From an uncultured Faecalibacterium sp. (GTDB lineage Bacteria; Bacillota; Clostridia; Oscillospirales; Ruminococcaceae): a DNA stretch of 18,281 bases. Of the stretch, positions 14,146-18,281 are shown piece after piece. A model generated the notes under the pieces. The model did not search any database. It was not told the origin of the DNA and saw nothing but the letters and a program-made list of their open reading frames with translations. Both the position numbers and the translations under genes were made by a program. The stretch lies in NCBI GenBank assembly GCA_934547065.1, contig CAKTEF010000030.1, forward strand, positions 1-18,281, read 5' to 3'. Within the stretch, counting starts at the first letter, position 1, and each line of letters starts with the position of its first letter.

Positions 14146-15162
14146 ATGATCTTCAAACCTGCACAGCTGGGCCTTGCCAAACTGGATGCCGCCACACTGG
14201 AAGCGGACAAAAAAGCCTGCAAAAAGATCGGCCCCTGCGGCGTTGGAAAAAAGGCGCTGTATCTGAACAGCTTCTACATCGACCGCCGGTATTACCTGCC
14301 CTACACCAGCATCACCCGCGTGTTCAAGCGCGTGGCCATGAGTTCCGGCGGTTTTACCGGCAAGGGAATGTTCGCCTCCATGGCCTATCTGGTGGTGGAG
14401 TACGACGGCGGAAAGCAGAAGCAGTGCAATTTCAAGGATGAGCGGGACGTGGACAAGCTGCTGGAAGTGCTGGCAAAGGAACAGCCCCAGATCCGTTTGC
14501 TGAGCGCAGCCGGTGAGCAGGCGTTGGAGAAAAAGGAGGCCGAAAAGGCCGCCCGCAAGCTGCCGGAACTTCCGCAGGACAGCCAGCATACCCTGACCGT
14601 GCTCCGCCGCGCCAAGGAGTATCTGGAAGCAAAGCCGGAGATCTCGGAGGAACTCAGCGCGGCGGAGCGCCGCAAGCGTGCCCAGCTGCAGAGCAAGCCG
14701 GTATACCGCTATGTGGCCCTGGCCATCTTTGTGTTTGGCATTGCGGCCGCAGCCTATGGCCTGTATGCGGTGTTCAGCCACACCGGAAGCTACGGCGTGT
14801 ACTTTGCCCTGTTTGGGTTTGCCGCCATCTTCCTTTTTTCCAGCTACAACATGCTGCCCACGGCCCACAACAACAACAGCGCCATCCTGAAGCGCGCCGA
14901 ACGCGCCGAGGCCGCAGCGGAAGAATACGTCAAGCATTACCCGCAAGGCGCATTTCCGGTGCCCGGCTGCTATGCCCATCCCATCGTGCTCAAGCAGATG
15001 ATGGATGCCGTGGAGGAGGGCCGCGCCGTGACCGTGGCGGAGGCGCTGGATGCCGTCAAGGCGCGTCTGAAAGCCCTGAACGCCGACGTGCAGGTGGATC
15101 AGGAGGAATACGACGAGGTGGTTGCCATCAAGGCCATGTTCCTGAACCACAACTACCAGTAA
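14146..15162 (+). CDS. Membrane protein of unknown function with soluble N-terminal domain
   Basis: 338 aa; not recognised. Residues 1-115 form a soluble, strand-rich domain. The stretch KKALYLNSFYIDRRYYLPYTSITRVFKR, then GGFTGKGMFASMAYLVVEYDGGK, looks like the bacterial PH-like fold, in which a membrane-tied domain carries a Tyr-rich strand set. Residues 120-185 are charged and helical (possible coiled coil). Two transmembrane helices follow at about 187-210 and 216-237, then a soluble C-terminal tail of about 100 residues with Ala/Glu-rich helices. No signal peptide or catalytic motif is visible. AGAGGG lies about 9 nt before ATG 14146. It is a single gene, convergent with a MATE transporter. 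PH-like assignment is inference. Confidence 0.78.
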   Translation: MIFKPAQLGLAKLDAATLEADKKACKKIGPCGVGKKALYLNSFYIDRRYYLPYTSITRVFKRVAMSSGGFTGKGMFASMAYLVVEYDGGKQKQCNFKDERDVDKLLEVLAKEQPQIRLLSAAGEQALEKKEAEKAARKLPELPQDSQHTLTVLRRAKEYLEAKPEISEELSAAERRKRAQLQSKPVYRYVALAIFVFGIAAAAYGLYAVFSHTGSYGVYFALFGFAAIFLFSSYNMLPTAHNNNSAILKRAERAEAAAEEYVKHYPQGAFPVPGCYAHPIVLKQMMDAVEEGRAVTVAEALDAVKARLKALNADVQVDQEEYDEVVAIKAMFLNHNYQ

Positions 15163-15172
15163 GGGTGCATGA

Positions 15173-15205
15173 AAAAAGCGGGTGCCGTGCAGGCATCCGC
15201 TTTTT
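15173..15205. terminator. Bidirectional terminator between membrane protein and MATE genes
   Basis: AAAAAGCGGGTGCC (15173-15186) pairs with GGCATCCGCTTTTT (15192-15205), one G-U pair, 5-nt loop. A-run and T-run on either side serve both convergent genes. Confidence 0.85.
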
Positions 15206-15217
15206 GCTGTCTTGGGG

Positions 15218-16585
15218 TTACAAAGACGAGGAAATCGGCTCGGTAAAAACATGCATGGCCTGCCGGTAGCAGTGGACAAAATAGAAGATCTCCGCAAGGG
15301 CGGTCAGCGTCCAGGAGCAGGGGTACAGCAGGTACAGCGAGGGGATGGTATGGAAGTGGGCGAAGATGGTGTACACCCAGATCACCCGGAACACGCAGGA
15401 ACCCAGAATCACGATGATGGTGGGCACCACGGTTTTGCCCAGCCCGCGCGAGGCGGCGATGGTGCAGTCCATAAAGGCCGAAATGCAATAGGCCAGGCCC
15501 ATCACGCTCACACGCTTCATGCCCGCGTCGATGACGGCGGGTTCGGTGGTGAACAGGGCCAGGAACTGCCGCCCGAACAGGAACAGGCTGCCGCCCAGCA
15601 GCAGGCCCACCCCAAACGAGTAAGCCAGCGCGATGAAGTAGCTTTTCTTCACGCGGTCTGGTTTTCCGGCACCGTAGTTCTGGCTCATAAAGCTGGCGCA
15701 GGCCATGTAGAACGCGGCCATGCAGTCGTAGATCAGGTTGTCGGCATTGGCGGCGGCGCTGTTGCCCTTGACCATCAGGGAGTCAAACGAGTTGACACCG
15801 GCCTGGATGAACAGGTTTGCAATGGCAAAAATGGCGTTCTGGAACCCGGCCGGCAGGCCCAGCGCCAGGATGCTTTTGGTCATGGCGGGGTCCGGCTTTG
15901 CCTCCCGCAGGTGCAAAGCGTAGCAGTCCTGCACACGGGTCAGGGCGCGCAGGATCAGGAATGCGGAAACGCACTGGGAAATGGCACTGGCCAGCGCCAC
16001 GCCGGCCACGTCCAGCCTGCATACAATGACAAAGAACAGGTTGAGCAGGATGTTCAGCACACCCGCGATGCTCAGGTAGTACAGCGGCTTTTTGGTGTCG
16101 CCGATGGCGCTGAAGATGGCGTTGCCAAAGTTGTAAAGCGCCAGTGCGGGCATTCCCAGGAAATAGACCCGCAGGTACAGGATGGCACCGGGCAGCAGAT
16201 CGTCCTTGGTGTTCAGCAGCCGCAGCAGCGCCGGGGAACCCAGCAGGCCGACCGCCAGCAGCACCACACCGGCGATCAGGCTGACCACCAGCGCCGAGTG
16301 GACGGTGCGGCGGACATCATCCTCATGACGGGCACCGTAAAAGCGCGCCACCAGCACATTGATGCCGTTGCTCAAGCCGATCAGAAAGCCGGTGAACAGG
16401 GTGACAAAGATGCTGGTGGAGCCCACCGCACCCAGGGCTGTGGAGCCTGCGAACCGGCCCACCACGGCTACGTCCGACATGTTGAACAGCACCTGCAAAA
16501 GGTTGGACAGCGCCAGCGGCAGGCTGACCAGCAGGATCTGCCTGGCCAGGGGCCCCTCTGTCAGCGTTTTGGAGTTTGATTTCAT
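15218..16585 (-). CDS. MATE family efflux transporter
   Basis: 455 aa with about 12 transmembrane segments. It is a clear MATE protein. The N-terminus (LARQILLVSLPLALSNLLQVLFNMSDVAVVGRF) is the first helix pair, followed by GSTSIFVTLFTGFLIGLSNGINVLVARFYGA. NYGAGKPDRVKKSY is the equivalent loop of the second half. It differs clearly from the MATE gene at 6926, so it is not a recent copy. ATG 16585 has an A-rich AAGGA/AGAG region upstream. It has its own promoter and a shared terminator. Exported substrate is unknown. It is the second exporter in the window but not linked to the first. Confidence 0.92.
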   Translation of the reverse strand: MKSNSKTLTEGPLARQILLVSLPLALSNLLQVLFNMSDVAVVGRFAGSTALGAVGSTSIFVTLFTGFLIGLSNGINVLVARFYGARHEDDVRRTVHSALVVSLIAGVVLLAVGLLGSPALLRLLNTKDDLLPGAILYLRVYFLGMPALALYNFGNAIFSAIGDTKKPLYYLSIAGVLNILLNLFFVIVCRLDVAGVALASAISQCVSAFLILRALTRVQDCYALHLREAKPDPAMTKSILALGLPAGFQNAIFAIANLFIQAGVNSFDSLMVKGNSAAANADNLIYDCMAAFYMACASFMSQNYGAGKPDRVKKSYFIALAYSFGVGLLLGGSLFLFGRQFLALFTTEPAVIDAGMKRVSVMGLAYCISAFMDCTIAASRGLGKTVVPTIIVILGSCVFRVIWVYTIFAHFHTIPSLYLLYPCSWTLTALAEIFYFVHCYRQAMHVFTEPISSSL

Positions 16586-16649
16586 ATTCTCTTTTTTCCT
16601 TCAGACCGAAACAAAACCGTGCCCGCGCACACCGGGGCACACAATATCT

Positions 16650-16677
16650 ATTATAAAGGCTGCGGCAGGTTTTGCAA
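16650..16677 (-). promoter_or_regulatory. Promoter of second MATE gene
   Basis: On the minus strand: TTGCAA (16677-16672), 16-nt spacer, TATAAT (16655-16650). The leader of about 60 nt is GC-rich. Confidence 0.7.
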
Positions 16678-16734
16678 GACGGTTCTTGAAATAATGAAGG
16701 ATGAAGAAATTCGGCTCCTCCCGACGCACCGGAA

Positions 16735-16771
16735 AAGAAAGACCCATGCACAATGTGCATGGGTCTTTCTT
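16735..16771 (-). terminator. Intrinsic terminator directly after tRNA-Arg
   Basis: Perfect 17-bp stem, 16735-16751 pairing with 16755-16771, with a 3-nt loop (AAT on the plus strand). The first stem base is the last A of the tRNA CCA end. On the minus strand it closes in a TTTCTTTTCC tract. Confidence 0.85.
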
Positions 16772-16847
16772 GGTGCGACCGGGAGGATTCGAACCTCTGG
16801 CCTTCCGGGTCGGAGCCGAACGCTCTATCCAGCTGAGCTACGATCGC
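16771..16847 (-). tRNA. tRNA-Arg (anticodon CCG)
   Basis: 77 nt including encoded CCA. Read on the minus strand: acceptor GCGATCG pairs with CGGTCGC (one T-G), D-arm GCTC/GAGC, anticodon stem TTCGG/CCGGA with loop CTCCGAC, so the anticodon is CCG and it reads CGG. Variable loop AGGCC, T-arm AGAGG-TTCGAAT-CCTCC, discriminator A, then CCA. The outermost T-stem pair is A-C, a mismatch. CGG is a common Arg codon in this GC-rich sequence. Confidence 0.95.
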
Positions 16848-16852
16848 ATACC

Positions 16853-16904
16853 GTACTGAGGAATCAGTACAACACATTATAGCACAGATAACAGTAAAAT
16901 GCAA
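16853..16904 (-). promoter_or_regulatory. Promoter of tRNA-Arg, with palindrome in the leader
   Basis: On the minus strand: TTGCAT (16904-16899), 17-nt spacer, TATAAT (16881-16876). Between the -10 and the tRNA lies a perfect 7-bp inverted repeat GTACTGA (16853-16859) / TCAGTAC (16864-16870) with a 4-nt loop. It is at or just after the expected start of transcription. Confidence 0.8.
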
Positions 16905-16914
16905 ACGAAAATCG

Positions 16915-17691
16915 TCAGCCCTTTCGGTTCCGCTGCCAGATGCGGTAAAGTCCCTCGCTGATCAGATTCTCCCGGTACTGGATGGGGGTGCGGCAGGCCT
17001 CGCGGATGGTGCGGGGAAGGTTGCCGGTGGCATAAAAGCGGAGATCGGGGCCAAGCTCCGCCCGGAAATGGTCGGCCAGACCGTCCAGCAGCCCGGCGGT
17101 GCCCAGCACAAAGCCATTCTGCAAGCAGGCGGCCGTGTTTTTGCCCAGAATGGACGCAGCTGCCGGTGCCGAAAGGTCGATCTGGGGCAGCTGGGCGGTG
17201 TTTTGCACCAGCGCCGCCAGCGAGAGCTGCGGGCCGGGCAGGATCACGCCGCCCACCAGCTCCTGCCGCTCATTGACGGCCATGATGGAAATGGCGGTAT
17301 CGGCTGAGATCACCGCCAGCGGGCCGGGCCCCTCGGCCAGAGCTGCCACTGCACCGCAAAGCAGTTCGGCACCCAGCTGGGCAGGATTGTCCAGCCGCAG
17401 CTTGATCCCGCTTTTCAGCCCGGGCCCAACGGTCAGGATGCGGGCAGAGCAGAGCATCCGCAAAGCCGCCAGGACCCGGCCCGTCAGAGCGGGGACGACA
17501 CTGCCCAGAATGCCGCCGTCGATCTGCTCCGGCAGGATGCGGTGCAGAGAAAGCAGGTTCAGCAGATGCATGGCATACTCGTCTACCGTTGCGGCGGCGT
17601 TGGAGTGGAGCCGCGCGCTGAATTGCAGGGTATCGTGTTCGTAGCCCGCAATGGTGAGATGCGTGTTGCCAATGTTGACCGTCAGGATCAT
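16915..17691 (-). CDS. Type III pantothenate kinase homologue (CoaX-like) with altered catalytic motifs
   Basis: 258 aa, normal CoaX length. CoaX phosphorylates pantothenate, the first step of CoA synthesis, using an ASKHA fold. Overall agreement is good: GNT (8-10), VVP (65-67), GGVILPGPQLSLAALVQNTAQLP (147-169), GKNT, and a late GFVLGTAGLLDGL. The acidic residues of three motifs are changed. The usual DxGNT reads N6-I-G-N-T, GADR reads GAEL (Glu109), and DFGTATT reads SADTAIS (129-135, Asp shifted by two). It may therefore be inactive, altered in substrate or regulatory. ATG 17691 is chosen because GAGGAGG lies 8 nt upstream; TTG 17697 would be too close. It is a single leftward gene upstream of the tRNA. 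Confidence 0.78.
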   Translation of the reverse strand: MILTVNIGNTHLTIAGYEHDTLQFSARLHSNAAATVDEYAMHLLNLLSLHRILPEQIDGGILGSVVPALTGRVLAALRMLCSARILTVGPGLKSGIKLRLDNPAQLGAELLCGAVAALAEGPGPLAVISADTAISIMAVNERQELVGGVILPGPQLSLAALVQNTAQLPQIDLSAPAAASILGKNTAACLQNGFVLGTAGLLDGLADHFRAELGPDLRFYATGNLPRTIREACRTPIQYRENLISEGLYRIWQRNRKG

Positions 17692-17730
17692 AGCCAAGGC
17701 CTCCTCTGCTTATCGAATGTACTATATATA

Positions 17731-17759
17731 ATAATATCGCATCTGCCCGTAAACTGCAA
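17731..17759 (-). promoter_or_regulatory. Promoter of the CoaX-like gene
   Basis: On the minus strand: TTGCAG (17759-17754), 17-nt spacer, TATTAT (17736-17731). The leader is about 30 nt, AT-rich, followed by GAGGAGG and the start codon. Confidence 0.75.
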
Positions 17760-17778
17760 GCATCCCCCGCAGGGGGGG

Positions 17779-17800
17779 CGGAGCGGCCGCGGCCGCTCCG
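17779..17800. repeat. 22-bp GC palindrome
   Basis: A perfect palindrome, centre between 17789 and 17790, whose left half is CGGAGCGGCCG. It holds two overlapping GCGGCCGC octamers (17783-17790 and 17789-17796). It lies between the divergent CoaX-like promoter and the rRNA-type promoter. No T-run follows. It may be an rRNA-operon boundary element or simply a GC-rich hairpin. Confidence 0.55.
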
Positions 17801-17872
17801 GGGAGTTCTGCCTGTCGTTTTGCTGCCGCGCTGTGGAGGAAGAAAAAACTTGAAAAAACCTGTCAAAAAGTG

Positions 17873-17901
17873 TTGACAACTCCCCGGCTATGTGGTATTA
17901 T
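17873..17901 (+). promoter_or_regulatory. Upstream rRNA-type promoter (P1)
   Basis: TTGACA (17873-17878), 17-nt spacer ending in TGG, TATTAT (17896-17901). A run of A tracts (17850-17870) upstream resembles a UP element. Transcription would begin near 17908. Confidence 0.88.
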
Positions 17902-18155
17902 ACTTGAGCGCCAAGCGCCGAGCGAAAGAATGACTTCTGGAAGCCCGGCAGGAAGCCTTTGAAAAGAACCAATAGACGTTGAAAAGTTTTGCGGTTGCGA
18001 AAGCAATGAATCGCCCCAGTGGGGCGTTCAAGCAAACAGAGCGGTCTTGCGAAAGCAAGATGGAGGGGCCTTGCCCCGACAAGCTCACGGTTAGTACCGA
18101 GAAACTTCTGAACGTTCCAAGTTCAGAAAAAGTTCAAAAGCTTCAAAAAAAGAGC
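17902..18155 (+). ncRNA. Structured P1 leader of a probable rRNA operon
   Basis: About 250 nt between the two promoters. It is rich in hairpins: TTGC-GAAA-GCAA (17995-18006), CGCCCC-AGT-GGGGCG (18012-18026), CTTGC-GAAA-GCAAG (18046-18059), GGGGC-CTT-GCCCC (18065-18077) and TTCTGAAC/GTTCAGAA (18106-18128). Two have GNRA tetraloops. The frame at 17979 (82 codons) crosses the second promoter and these hairpins and lacks a ribosome binding site, so I treat this as non-coding leader. It could be an rRNA leader for antitermination or a separate small RNA; I recognise no class. Confidence 0.5.
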
Positions 18156-18184
18156 TTGACAAAAAACCACTTCGGTGGTAAAAT
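18156..18184 (+). promoter_or_regulatory. Second rRNA-type promoter (P2)
   Basis: TTGACA (18156-18161), 17-nt spacer, TAAAAT (18179-18184). The spacer contains CCAC-TTCG-GTGG. The close tandem arrangement of P1 and P2 is typical of rRNA operons. Confidence 0.85.
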
Positions 18185-18281
18185 AAATAAGCTGTCAGTC
18201 GAACGGCTGAGGCGCACAGGACCTTGAAAATTGAACAATATCGAAAAACTTGTAAGGAACCTTTATGTGTTTGGAAAAACA
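18185..18281 (+). other. Probable rRNA precursor leader leading into a 16S gene beyond the window
   Basis: After P2 the sequence GGACCTTGAAAATTGAACAA (18219-18238) is typical of the Firmicutes rRNA leader/spacer box. The mature 16S start is not in the window. The assignment rests on this box and the tandem strong promoters. Confidence 0.7.

Noticed and set aside
12495..14222. A 575-codon minus-strand frame over the second cstA (and a 372-codon one over the first)
   Set aside because: Both mirror the coding strand and have His/Gln/Asp-rich composition typical of antisense shadows; they run through the cstA terminator region.
17979..18227. An 82-codon ORF between the rRNA-type promoters
   Set aside because: It crosses the P2 promoter and several hairpins, lacks a ribosome binding site and reads as Lys/Ser-rich filler.
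1..18281. CRISPR array, prophage or insertion sequence
   Set aside because: I found no regularly spaced repeats, transposase, integrase or phage structural gene. The only long repeat is the cstA pair.

Overview
The window looks like chromosomal DNA from a GC-rich gut Clostridia of the Oscillospiraceae/Ruminococcaceae type. A Faecalibacterium-like organism is my best guess, and this is inference. The grounds are Firmicutes-style AGGAGG ribosome binding sites, TTGACA-17-TATAAT promoters, intrinsic terminators, a JetA of the Clostridia type, short-form (about 500 aa) CstA proteins, and a two-promoter rRNA leader. No phage, transposon or CRISPR signature was seen.

Layout. (1) 148-5846: a four-gene operon, jetA-jetB-jetC plus a 79-aa ORF, with every gene overlapping the next and closed by a bidirectional terminator. 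It encodes the kleisin, the winged-helix partner and the SMC-like ATPase of a Wadjet/MksBEF complex. The JetD nuclease is not in the window, and the small unrecognised ORF sits where jetD would be expected. (2) 5873-8324: a leftward peptidase E-like gene, then a rightward MATE exporter behind a strong promoter and a 160-nt leader that can form a terminator and holds a possible 9-codon leader peptide. (3) 8417-10370: a histidine phosphatase with an extra N-terminal region, divergent from a LysR-type regulator; their -35 boxes form a small palindrome. (4) 10389-14059: two tandem cstA paralogs of identical length, each with its own leader. The leaders share an eight-base hairpin loop on stems of different sequence. 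(5) 14146-16585: a membrane protein of unknown function convergent with a second, leftward MATE exporter. (6) 16735-17759: leftward tRNA-Arg(CCG) and a type III pantothenate kinase homologue (CoaX) whose motif aspartates are all substituted. (7) 17779-18281: a GC palindrome and a two-promoter, hairpin-rich leader ending in an rRNA-leader-like box; the 16S rRNA gene probably starts just beyond the window.

How the genes work together. The Jet operon is one translationally coupled unit that probably acts on DNA topology, either in plasmid defence with a nuclease in trans or in chromosome maintenance. The rest are mostly single-gene transcription units for transport (two MATE, two CstA), each with its own promoter and terminator. 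The most novel-looking material is the JetD-less operon with its small fourth gene, the MATE attenuator, the paired cstA leader hairpins and the altered CoaX.
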